NCBI GenBank assembly: GCA_021786655.1
Contig: JAJYMU010000228.1
Location: 1 to 9,681 of the forward strand
DNA from: Bacteroidota bacterium
GTDB lineage: Bacteria > Bacteroidota > Ignavibacteria > Ignavibacteriales > Melioribacteraceae
DNA: 9,681 bases
Reading direction: 5' to 3'
In this document: piece by piece, positions 1 through 6,743 of the stretch
Layout of the letters: each line of letters starts with the position of its first letter
Position numbering within the stretch: the first letter of the stretch is position 1
Made by a program: the position numbers and the translations under genes
Notes under the pieces: generated by a model
Seen by the model: only the letters and a program-made list of their open reading frames with translations
Told to the model about the DNA's origin: nothing
The model's database searches: none

Positions 1-320
1 CTGCCGAGCAGATGCATGTGCAGATGATAAACTTCCTGCCCGGCATCGGGTCCGCAATTCAAAACTAATCTGAAACCGATTTCAGAAATCTTTTCCTTTT
101 TTGCAATCGCATTTGCCGCGTCAATTAATTCGCCAAGTAACTTTGCATGCTCTGCTCCGGATAATTCTTTGACGCTAGGGATTTCAACTTTTGGAATTAT
201 GAGAACGTGTACCGGCGCTTGCGGATTGATATCCCGGAATGCGAGAACATGTTCGTTTTCAAAAACGATGTCTGCGGGAATTTCTTTTCTTATGATCTTC
301 GAAAAAATAGTCTCTCCCAT
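1..320 (-). CDS. HIT-family (histidine triad) nucleotide-binding hydrolase, 3' end cut by window edge
   Basis: Translation from the ATG at 320-318 gives 106 residues before the window ends. The histidine triad lies at residues 99-105 (H-L-H-M-H-L-L), preceded by the usual N-C-G-P-D-A-G-Q and V-Y-H context. The N-terminus (I-F-x-K-I-I-R-K-E-I-P) and the F-R-D-I-N-P-Q-A-P-V-H segment at 28-38 are typical of the Hint/HinT branch. Family members are usually about 110-120 residues, so only a few C-terminal residues should be missing. Known members hydrolyse AMP linked to amines (phosphoramidates) in the cytoplasm; the physiological substrate here cannot be told. The start overlaps the stop of the upstream regulator by one base (TGATG), and a GGG-type Shine-Dalgarno at 327-329 sits six bases upstream, so this start is well supported. 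It is the last visible gene of the minus-strand operon. Confidence 0.93.
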   Translation of the reverse strand, partial: MGETIFSKIIRKEIPADIVFENEHVLAFRDINPQAPVHVLIIPKVEIPSVKELSGAEHAKLLGELIDAANAIAKKEKISEIGFRLVLNCGPDAGQEVYHLHMHLLG

Positions 321-1675
321 CACTGACCCTTTTCAATTTCATATTTTTTTAATTTATTGTAAAGGTGGCTTCGCTGAATTCCGAGAATCTCTGCAGTCTT
401 ACTGATGTTCCAGCTATTTGCGTTAAGTTGTTTAACGATGAATGCTTTTTCGGCTTTCTCCTTAAACTCCTGGAAACTGTTTGTAACGTTTAGAAAATCA
501 TCGACATTTGATGAAGCGCTCTGAGAAAAAAGACTGACTTCCTTTTCGGTTATTTCGTTTTTAGGAGTCATGATAACTACGCGCTCTACCACGTTTCGTA
601 GCTCGCGGACATTCCCTTTCCACGGTTGAGACTGAAATGCTTTTATCGCGCCATCGGAATAAACTTTTTGCTGGAATTTATTTTTGTCGCATATCTGTTT
701 TGAAAAGTGCTCAATAAGAAGAGGAATATCCTCCTTGCGTTCGCGAAGAGGAGGGATGTGAACCGGGATAACGTTTAATCTATGGTAAAGGTCTTCGCGG
801 AAATTTCCTTTCTTGATTTCTTCCTGAAGGTCTTTATTGGTTGCCGAAATGATTCTAACATCAACTTCGATTTTTGAATTTCCGCCGACGCGCTCAATTC
901 TTCCTTCTTCTATAGCTCTTAAAACTTTTGCCTGGGCATGAATACTCATGTCGCCGATCTCGTCAAGGAAAAGATTTCCGGAATCTGCTTGCTCGAATTT
1001 ACCAATGCGTTGTTTGACTGCGCCGGTAAACGATCCTTTCTCGTGACCAAATAATTCCGATTCAATCAGCTCGTGAGGAATCGCAGCGCAGTTTACTTCC
1101 ACAAGTTCTTTGGCTGCTCTGCTGCTTTGCCGGTGAATTTCCTGTGCAATCAATTCCTTTCCCGTTCCGTTTTCACCTGTTATGAGCACGCGTGCGTCAG
1201 TTGTAGCAACACGCGCGATGGTTTCCAAAATTGTTTTTATGACGGAACTGCTTCCGATTATTTTATCAGAAGTAGAAAGTTCCTTCTTGAGCTTTTTGTT
1301 CTCTTTAACTAATGCCGATTGCGTTACGGCGTTACGCACGCTTATTAAAAGTTTATCGCGGTCGATTGGTTTTTCCAAAAAATCGAACGCGCCAAGCTTT
1401 GTTGACTTGACGGCGTTCTCTACGCTCGCATGTGCGGAAATCATCACAACTTTTAACTCAATTTCTTTCTCACGAAGCCAGTTTAAAATCTCAAAACCGT
1501 TTTTGCCAGGCATCTGAATATCAAGTAGGAGAGCATCATAATTTCCGTACTCTAACTTCTGAAGTCCTTTGTAAGAGTCTGTCGTGTAGTCAACTGAATA
1601 ATCCTCATACTCAAGAATCATTTTGATGCTTTCGCAAATCTCTCGTTCGTCGTCGATCACTAAAATTGATTTCAT
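320..1675 (-). CDS. NtrC-family sigma-54-dependent response regulator
   Basis: This 451-residue protein has the full three-domain layout. An N-terminal receiver domain (about 1-120) has acidic D8/D9, phospho-acceptor D52 in L-L-L-D-I-Q-M-P-G, S80, and K102 before P103. A central AAA+ domain (about 138-370) has Walker A at 167-174 (GENGTGKE), the sigma-54 contact loop at 214-219, Walker B at 233-239 ending D238-E239, sensor I with N280, candidate arginine fingers R293 and R299, and the W-K-G-N-V-R-E-L sensor II at 352-359. A Fis-type helix-turn-helix follows at about 421-445. The contact loop reads GSFTGA rather than the consensus GAFTGA. By family knowledge it is phosphorylated by a histidine kinase and opens sigma-54 promoters by ATP hydrolysis. 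No kinase gene is in the window, so signal and targets are unknown. Its ATG overlaps the upstream stop by four bases (ATGA), which suggests translational coupling; no other Shine-Dalgarno is visible. It resembles AtoC/ZraR/HydG-type regulators, but one ortholog cannot be named. Confidence 0.95.
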   Translation of the reverse strand: MKSILVIDDEREICESIKMILEYEDYSVDYTTDSYKGLQKLEYGNYDALLLDIQMPGKNGFEILNWLREKEIELKVVMISAHASVENAVKSTKLGAFDFLEKPIDRDKLLISVRNAVTQSALVKENKKLKKELSTSDKIIGSSSVIKTILETIARVATTDARVLITGENGTGKELIAQEIHRQSSRAAKELVEVNCAAIPHELIESELFGHEKGSFTGAVKQRIGKFEQADSGNLFLDEIGDMSIHAQAKVLRAIEEGRIERVGGNSKIEVDVRIISATNKDLQEEIKKGNFREDLYHRLNVIPVHIPPLRERKEDIPLLIEHFSKQICDKNKFQQKVYSDGAIKAFQSQPWKGNVRELRNVVERVVIMTPKNEITEKEVSLFSQSASSNVDDFLNVTNSFQEFKEKAEKAFIVKQLNANSWNISKTAEILGIQRSHLYNKLKKYEIEKGQ

Positions 1676-2349
1676 AACGGTGCCGGCATATATAATAATT
1701 GGTAAACTAAAAAAGCATCGGACGGTTTGGCATTCGGATTTTTCTTTAGCATATCGGCGTAAAATTCTCCGATATGATTTGCGATTAAATCCCTTATGTC
1801 GTACCCGCCTTGAATAAAAAATCCTTGTTCGAAATACTCCACAAAGATACCCAGAAATTCAGACAAATTGAAAATGGTTACGTCATAATGAAGAAACGCG
1901 TTTGCGAAAAAGTGGGCGAGCTTATCTTTATCGCCGAAATCATCCGCCGGTGAATCCGGGAAAATTTTCTTCGGTGTGTTTTTTAATTTTTCTTTGAAGA
2001 CAGAATTTGGAGGAGAAGGTAGCGGGATTGTAATAACAGTTCGAATAACCGGCAAGCGCATCAGTATTTTATTGTAAGGAAGAAAAGTAAATGCGAGACA
2101 AAAAAAAGTCTCTGATTGATCGCCGTCGAAAAATTTTAATGCTGTTTCATAAATGTGATCTACCGTTTCAACATCTCTATGTGTTGCCGCAAACTGTTTG
2201 TATTCATCGGAAGTCATGTAATGTGATATGTAGAACAAACCGCCGTAGAACGATTTGTCGTATTTCTGCTGGGCTGGTAAGAAATTAGGAAAAGGGCTGA
2301 GCAAAATTATGAGCAAGAGTAAGACAAAAAACTTTTTGCAGTGCGGCAT
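1672..2349 (-). CDS. Hypothetical secreted protein with VanZ/YfiM-like C-terminal motif order
   Basis: I do not recognise this 225-residue protein as a named family. The N-terminus looks like a Sec signal peptide: C4-K5-K6, a long Leu/Ile/Phe core at about 7-20, and a possible cleavage after L-P-A (residue 26) before Q-Q. Cys4 lies before the hydrophobic core, so it is not a lipobox. The middle (about 45-130) is mixed, with a proline-rich stretch at 109-115. The C-terminal half has D-K-D-K-L-A-H-F at 140-147, then G-I-F-V-E-Y-F-E-Q at 167-175, then D-I-R-D-L-I-A-N-H-I-G at 184-194. The order D-K-x-x-H-F, E, D-L-x-A-N-x-I-G recalls VanZ-like and YfiM/DUF2279 proteins, but clear transmembrane helices are absent. 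It should act outside the cytoplasmic membrane. It lies four bases after the carboxylase gene and overlaps the response regulator start by four bases. The reading frame is well supported; the function is not. Confidence 0.8.
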   Translation of the reverse strand: MPHCKKFFVLLLLIILLSPFPNFLPAQQKYDKSFYGGLFYISHYMTSDEYKQFAATHRDVETVDHIYETALKFFDGDQSETFFCLAFTFLPYNKILMRLPVIRTVITIPLPSPPNSVFKEKLKNTPKKIFPDSPADDFGDKDKLAHFFANAFLHYDVTIFNLSEFLGIFVEYFEQGFFIQGGYDIRDLIANHIGEFYADMLKKNPNAKPSDAFLVYQLLYMPAPL

Positions 2350-2353
2350 TTTG

Positions 2354-4009
2354 TTAGGTTTGGATAACGCCGGTGCTGAAACGGGGAATAATCGGATTAT
2401 TATTTGCGTATTCTATTGAATGTGAGATGTATTCGCGCGTTAGTGCCGGATCGATGATTTCGTCAACCCAAAGCCGAGCCGCGGCATAAAGTGGAGTGCT
2501 TTTTTCTTCGTACGATTGAAGAATCTCATTCAGCAATTTTTCTTTTTGTTCTTTTGTGAATTCCTTTCCGGTTTTTTCCATTTGCTTCAATCGTATGTCC
2601 AGCAAAACTGAGCTTGCCTGAGCTCCGCCCATAACGGAAATCTTTGCGCTTGGGTATGCGTAAATAAATCTTGGGTCGTAAGCTTTGCCGCACATCGCAT
2701 AATTACCGGCGCCGAAACTGTTGCCGACGATGATTGTAATTTTTGGGACAACAGAATTAGCAACCGCGTTAACCATTTTTGCGCCGTCTTTGATTATTCC
2801 GCCATGTTCTGCTTTGCTGCCAACCATGAACCCTGTAACATCCTGTAGAAAGACCAACGGAATTTTTTTCTGATTGCAGTTCATTATGAAACGCGTAGCT
2901 TTGTCGGCGCTATCGGAATAAATTACTCCGCCGATCTGCATTTCACCTTTTTCTGTTTTTACAATGCTGCGCTGATTTGCTACAATTCCAACTGCCCATC
3001 CGTCAATTCGCGCATAAGCTGTAATCAAAGTTTTTCCGTAGCCGGCTTTGTATTCATCTATTTCCGAATCATCAACAATTCGAGAAAGAAGTTCATAAGT
3101 ATCGTACGGTTTAAAAGTGTCCTCCGGAATCAATCCGTAAATTTCTTTCGGATCGAACTTCGGCGGAAGCGATTGAATCCTATTGAATCCGGCGGTTTCA
3201 GTATCTCCAAATTTTGTCACCAAGTTTCTGATTTGAAGAATCGCTTCTTCATCGTTCTTCATAACATAATCGGTAACACCTGAAATGTTGGATTGAACAC
3301 GCGCGCCTCCGAGTGTTTCATTATCAATTTCTTCTCCGATCGCGGCTTTAACAAGATGCGCACCGGCTAAAAAAACTGATCCTTCGCCTTCAACTATTAA
3401 AGCTTCGTCGCTCATGATCGGCAAGTACGCGCCGCCTGCAACGCACGGACCCATGATAGCGGATATTTGCGGGATTCCCATCGCAGACATTACAGCATTG
3501 TTGCGGAAAATTCTTCCGAAATGTTCTTTGTCAGGAAAAATATCTTCTTGAAGAGGGAGGAAGACGCCCGCGCTGTCAACCAAATAAATTATAGGCAACC
3601 GGTTTTCGATTGCAATTTCTTGTGCGCGAAGATTTTTTTTAGCTGTGATGGGAAACCAAGCCCCGGCTTTTACAGTAGCATCGTTAGCAACAATTATAAA
3701 ATTTTTTCCGCCGATTTTCCCGACGCCGTAAATTGTTCCGCTGCTCGGCGCTCCGCCGTACTCTTTATACATATCATGCGCGGCAAAAGTATTTATTTCA
3801 AAAAATGATGAACCGGAATCAATCAATTTTTCGATTCGTTCACGTGCGGTGAGTTTTCCTTTCTCATGTTGTTTTTCGATAGAACTTTTCCCACCGCCGA
3901 GTTTGATCGCATCACGAACCGCGCTGATCTTTCTAATTAGATTTTTGTGAAAATCTTCTCTTCGAAGAAATTGTTCGTTCGATTTAACCGGTGTTCCGAT
4001 AGTTGCCAT
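2354..4009 (-). CDS. Acyl-CoA carboxylase carboxyltransferase (beta) subunit, methylcrotonyl-CoA carboxylase type
   Basis: This 551-residue protein is a two-lobed crotonase-fold carboxyltransferase. It moves CO2 from carboxybiotin to an acyl-CoA in the cytoplasm. The N-lobe has E-Y-G-G-A-P-S-S-G-T-I at 83-93, V-A-N-D-A-T-V-K at 107-114, K-K-N-L-R-A-Q-E-I-A at 124-133, Y-L-V-D-S-A-G at 142-148, and an oxyanion glycine segment G-P-C-V-A-G-G-A-Y at 187-195. The C-lobe has F-L-Q-D-V-T-G-F-M-V-G at 387-397 and G-N-S-F-G-A-G-N-Y at 429-437. These match the MccB/LiuB branch better than PccB, which carries D-S-G-G-A-R-I-Q-E-G. The motif usually read as M-G-G-E-Q-A-A in MccB is M-G-G-A-Q-A-S at 460-466, so the substrate (methylcrotonyl-, propionyl- or another acyl-CoA) is open. 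No biotin carboxylase or biotin-carrier gene is in the window. It follows the acyl-CoA dehydrogenase by 12 bases with no clear Shine-Dalgarno (ACAAAAAATTAC before ATG). Confidence 0.94.
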   Translation of the reverse strand: MATIGTPVKSNEQFLRREDFHKNLIRKISAVRDAIKLGGGKSSIEKQHEKGKLTARERIEKLIDSGSSFFEINTFAAHDMYKEYGGAPSSGTIYGVGKIGGKNFIIVANDATVKAGAWFPITAKKNLRAQEIAIENRLPIIYLVDSAGVFLPLQEDIFPDKEHFGRIFRNNAVMSAMGIPQISAIMGPCVAGGAYLPIMSDEALIVEGEGSVFLAGAHLVKAAIGEEIDNETLGGARVQSNISGVTDYVMKNDEEAILQIRNLVTKFGDTETAGFNRIQSLPPKFDPKEIYGLIPEDTFKPYDTYELLSRIVDDSEIDEYKAGYGKTLITAYARIDGWAVGIVANQRSIVKTEKGEMQIGGVIYSDSADKATRFIMNCNQKKIPLVFLQDVTGFMVGSKAEHGGIIKDGAKMVNAVANSVVPKITIIVGNSFGAGNYAMCGKAYDPRFIYAYPSAKISVMGGAQASSVLLDIRLKQMEKTGKEFTKEQKEKLLNEILQSYEEKSTPLYAAARLWVDEIIDPALTREYISHSIEYANNNPIIPRFSTGVIQT

Positions 4010-4021
4010 GTAATTTTTTGT

Positions 4022-5191
4022 TTAGTCTTGTAATAGAGTACGTGCGATAACAATTCGCTGAACTTCGGAAGTTCCTTCTCCGATAGTAAGCAATTTTACG
4101 TCGCGGTAAAATTTTTCAACCGGATAATCTTTAGTGAATCCGTAACCGCCGAGAATTTGAACGGCTTCGTTGGCAGCTTTCGTTGCTATTTCGCTTGCAA
4201 ACAATTTCGCTTTTGATGCGATGTCTAAAATATTTTTCCCTTCGTCTTTAAGTCGCGCAGCTTTGAATGTCATTATCCGCGCTGCCTCAATATCTGTAGC
4301 GATATCCGCCAACTTAAATTGTGTTGCTTGAAATTCAGAAAGAGCTTTGCCGAATTGCTTTCGTTCTTTAGAGTAGGCGAGAGCAGATTCTAGACATCCT
4401 TGAGCTAGTCCTACGCTTAACGACGCAATAGATATTCTTCCGCCTTCTAGAATTTTCATTGCTTGGGTGAAACCTTCTCCTTCATTGCCGATTAAATTTT
4501 CTGCGGGAACTTTGCAGTTGTCGAATGCAAGTTGAGTTGTTTCGCTCGCCCGCATTCCCAATTTATTTTCTTTTTTGCCTACAAGAAATCCTTTCGTTCC
4601 TTTTTCTACAATGAAAGCGGATATTCCTTTTTTGCCTTTTGATTTATCCGTGATAGCCATAACCACAGCTGTTTTGCCGACACCGCCGTGTGTGATAAAG
4701 TTTTTTGTCCCGTTAAGAATATAATAATTGTCTTCTTTAACTGCGATCGTTTGCATTCCGGCAGCATCACTTCCAGATCCGGGTTCGGTTAAAGCCCACG
4801 CGCCGATTTTTCTTCCGCCGGCAAGATCGGGTAAATATTTTTTCTTAAGCTCATCGTTTGCAAACATGTTGATGTGATTGACGCACAATCCATTGTGAGC
4901 TGCAACGGAAAGAGAAATGGAAGGATCGATCCTCGCAAGTTCCTCTACAATGAGAGCATACTCGACGTATCCAAGTTGCGAGCCGCCGAATTCTTCGGGC
5001 ACAAGAATTCCAAGAAATCCCAATTCGCCAAGCTGCTGCATAATATCCATTGGAAATTTTTGCGCTTCGTCAAATTCCATCACGCGCGGCTTGATTTGCT
5101 TCTCGGCAAATTCTCTAATCGTGTTCTTAATGGCTATCTGGTTCTCGTCAAAATCTAAAAGAAAATTAGTTTCGTTTTTAGTCTCTATCAT
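4022..5191 (-). CDS. Acyl-CoA dehydrogenase (short/branched-chain type)
   Basis: This 389-residue protein has the usual length and fold order of FAD-dependent acyl-CoA dehydrogenases: a helical N-domain, a beta middle domain, and a helical C-domain. Diagnostic segments are W-A-L-T-E-P-G-S-G-S-D at 132-142 (flavin and substrate contacts), G-G-R-I-S-I-A at 250-256, E-R-K-Q-F-G at 276-281, and Q-I-L-G-G-Y-G-F at 345-352. The catalytic base is most likely E372 in I-G-E-G-T-S, the position used by short- and medium-chain and butyryl-CoA enzymes rather than the displaced base of isovaleryl-CoA dehydrogenase. It makes a 2,3-enoyl-CoA and passes electrons to electron-transfer flavoprotein; no etf genes are here. 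Next to a carboxylase and meaB, a role in branched-chain amino acid or short-chain acyl-CoA breakdown is likely. The start has one of the better ribosome sites in the operon: AAGG at 5198-5201, six bases before the ATG. The exact chain-length preference cannot be read from sequence. Confidence 0.95.
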   Translation of the reverse strand: MIETKNETNFLLDFDENQIAIKNTIREFAEKQIKPRVMEFDEAQKFPMDIMQQLGELGFLGILVPEEFGGSQLGYVEYALIVEELARIDPSISLSVAAHNGLCVNHINMFANDELKKKYLPDLAGGRKIGAWALTEPGSGSDAAGMQTIAVKEDNYYILNGTKNFITHGGVGKTAVVMAITDKSKGKKGISAFIVEKGTKGFLVGKKENKLGMRASETTQLAFDNCKVPAENLIGNEGEGFTQAMKILEGGRISIASLSVGLAQGCLESALAYSKERKQFGKALSEFQATQFKLADIATDIEAARIMTFKAARLKDEGKNILDIASKAKLFASEIATKAANEAVQILGGYGFTKDYPVEKFYRDVKLLTIGEGTSEVQRIVIARTLLQD

Positions 5192-5203
5192 GACAAGCCT
5201 TTT

Positions 5204-6160
5204 TTATTTGATTGTTGATTTGAAATCATTAAAAAGTGTTTCCGCAATCTCATAAGGAGAAGTTTCTCCTTCAACGACTTTTGCCAGCGATGCATCCAAA
5301 CTTTCTGCACGATGTTCTCGCCATAGTTCGTTTTTCATTAGATGCTCAACAATTTCTTTTATTCGAACCTTGTAATGTTCTTCACGCTTGGTTTTCAGAA
5401 ATCCGTTCGCTTCCAAATAATTTTTATGTTTTGCAATTTCTTCAGCGATCTCGCGCGTACCGGTATTTTCTGATGCGACGGCTTTCAAAATATTGGGCAG
5501 CCAGCTTTTTTCTGTATGCTCTCGGAACATCAAAATTGTTTTGAGAGCGGAAAGAGCGCTGTCGGATCCCGGTCTATCGCTTTTGTTGAGAACGAAGAAA
5601 TCTGCAATCTCCATCAGTCCGGCTTTCATCGCTTGAATAGAATCTCCACTTTCCGGAACGAGAACAACGATTGTTGTGTCTGCAGCTTTTGCAACATCAA
5701 GTTCGGATTGTCCTACGCCGACTGTTTCGAAAATTATGTAATCGTAACCGGCTGCGTCAATTATATCGGCTGCGTCGATTGTTTTTTTGCTGAGTCCGCC
5801 GAGACTTCCACGCGTTGCCATGCTTCGGATAAAAACACCTTCGTCGCTGCCTATGTCACTCATTCGAACGCGATCACCAAGCAGAGCGCCGCCTGTAAAC
5901 GGACTGGTAGGATCTACGGCAATAATGCCGACAGTTTTGTTTTGCTTTCTGTAAAATTTTGTGAGTTGATTTGTCAATGTCGATTTACCGGCGCCGGGCG
6001 GTCCGGTAATTCCGATTCTGTAAGCGCGGCCAATTCTTTTATGCAACTCTTTCAGCAATTCTGTCGAATAAGAATTGCCGGTTTCTATCAAACTAATCGC
6101 TCGCGAAACCGCTCGCTTGTCCTTACTGAAAATTCTTTCAATTATTTTATCTGGAATCAT
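5204..6160 (-). CDS. meaB: Methylmalonyl-CoA mutase-associated GTPase MeaB (ArgK-type G3E GTPase)
   Basis: This 318-residue protein matches the MeaB/ArgK/YgfD family in length and motifs. It has Walker A at 53-60 (GPPGAGKS), the metal-linked segment A-V-D-P-T-S-P-F-T-G-G-A at 81-92 followed by L-L-G-D-R-V-R-M, R-S-M-A-T-R-G-S at 112-119, F-E-T-V-G-V-G-Q-S-E at 144-153 (Walker B/switch region), and the guanine specificity motif N-K-S-D at 192-195. Known members chaperone adenosylcobalamin-dependent methylmalonyl-CoA mutase: they gate cofactor loading and protect against inactivation. This predicts a mutase and a propionate pathway elsewhere in the genome, since no mutase gene is in the window. 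The family was once called an arginine/ornithine transport kinase (ArgK); that role is doubtful. The gene starts 7 bases after nadD and ends 12 bases before the dehydrogenase start. Confidence 0.95.
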   Translation of the reverse strand: MIPDKIIERIFSKDKRAVSRAISLIETGNSYSTELLKELHKRIGRAYRIGITGPPGAGKSTLTNQLTKFYRKQNKTVGIIAVDPTSPFTGGALLGDRVRMSDIGSDEGVFIRSMATRGSLGGLSKKTIDAADIIDAAGYDYIIFETVGVGQSELDVAKAADTTIVVLVPESGDSIQAMKAGLMEIADFFVLNKSDRPGSDSALSALKTILMFREHTEKSWLPNILKAVASENTGTREIAEEIAKHKNYLEANGFLKTKREEHYKVRIKEIVEHLMKNELWREHRAESLDASLAKVVEGETSPYEIAETLFNDFKSTIK

Positions 6161-6167
6161 TCTTCAA

Positions 6168-6743
6168 CTATTTATATAAACCGTTTTGAGAAATATATTC
6201 TTTTACACTTTTGGGAACAAGGTATTCTATCGAGAGCCCTTCTTTAACGCGTTTGCGTATTTCAGTCGCAGAGATTTCAATTGTCGGGGTATTGATGATA
6301 GTCGCTGTGTCGAAAAATTTGCTCTTGGTTTCGGCTTCAATGTCGGTGCTTCTTTTCATCACAACGAGAGTAACCAGTTCTAAAATTTTTTCCGGCAAGT
6401 GCCATTTATCGAACACCAACAAATTATCATAACCGATGATTAGCTCTAACTTCGGATAAGATTTTTTCAATTCCAGAAGTGTGTCGTAAGTGTATGAAAC
6501 GCCGCTTTTATTAATTTCATAATCGGAAACTTCAAAATAGGGAAACGACTCGACTGCGAGTTTCAGCATATTCATTCTGTGGAGCGATGAAGTCGGTGTG
6601 AGATCAGTTTTGAGCGGAGAAATATTATTTGGAACAAAAATTACTTTGTCAAGATTTCGTTTTTCATAAACCAATCTTGTTGTGATAAGATGCCCTAAAT
6701 GTATTGGATCGAATGACCCGCCGAAAATGCCGACTGCTTTCAT
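6168..6743 (-). CDS. nadD: Nicotinate-nucleotide adenylyltransferase
   Basis: This 191-residue cytoplasmic enzyme makes deamido-NAD from nicotinate mononucleotide and ATP. The N-terminus has the nucleotidyltransferase signature G-G-S-F-D-P-I-H-L-G-H at 8-18. Further family landmarks are S-Y-T-Y-D-T at 83-88, I-I-G-Y-D-N-L at 102-108 followed by F-D-K-W-H, and the second ATP motif I-S-A-T-E-I-R at 157-163. The C-terminal L-V-P-K-S-V-K-E-Y-I is also typical. Length is normal for NadD. The ATG directly follows the TAA of the upstream protease gene with no intervening base, which suggests reinitiation or coupling. In many bacteria nadD sits near rsfS or obg; that context is absent here, and placement between a protease and meaB looks local. 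The call is secure. Confidence 0.96.
   Translation of the reverse strand: MKAVGIFGGSFDPIHLGHLITTRLVYEKRNLDKVIFVPNNISPLKTDLTPTSSLHRMNMLKLAVESFPYFEVSDYEINKSGVSYTYDTLLELKKSYPKLELIIGYDNLLVFDKWHLPEKILELVTLVVMKRSTDIEAETKSKFFDTATIINTPTIEISATEIRKRVKEGLSIEYLVPKSVKEYISQNGLYK

Noticed and set aside
169..1817. Several plus-strand open frames of 64-111 codons opposite the HIT, regulator and secreted-protein genes.
   Set aside because: All lie wholly or almost wholly antisense to well-supported coding sequence and overlap one another. None shows a domain, signal peptide or ribosome site worth reporting.
3467..3808. Plus-strand open frame of 113 codons opposite the carboxyltransferase gene.
   Set aside because: The minus-strand protein is conserved throughout this stretch, including its oxyanion segment, so the plus frame is a shadow.
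5516..6247. Open frame of 243 codons on the plus strand opposite meaB and the end of nadD.
   Set aside because: It is the antisense shadow of two secure genes. Its product is rich in Cys, Asn, Arg and Ser with no recognisable motif, and it has no ribosome site or operon context.
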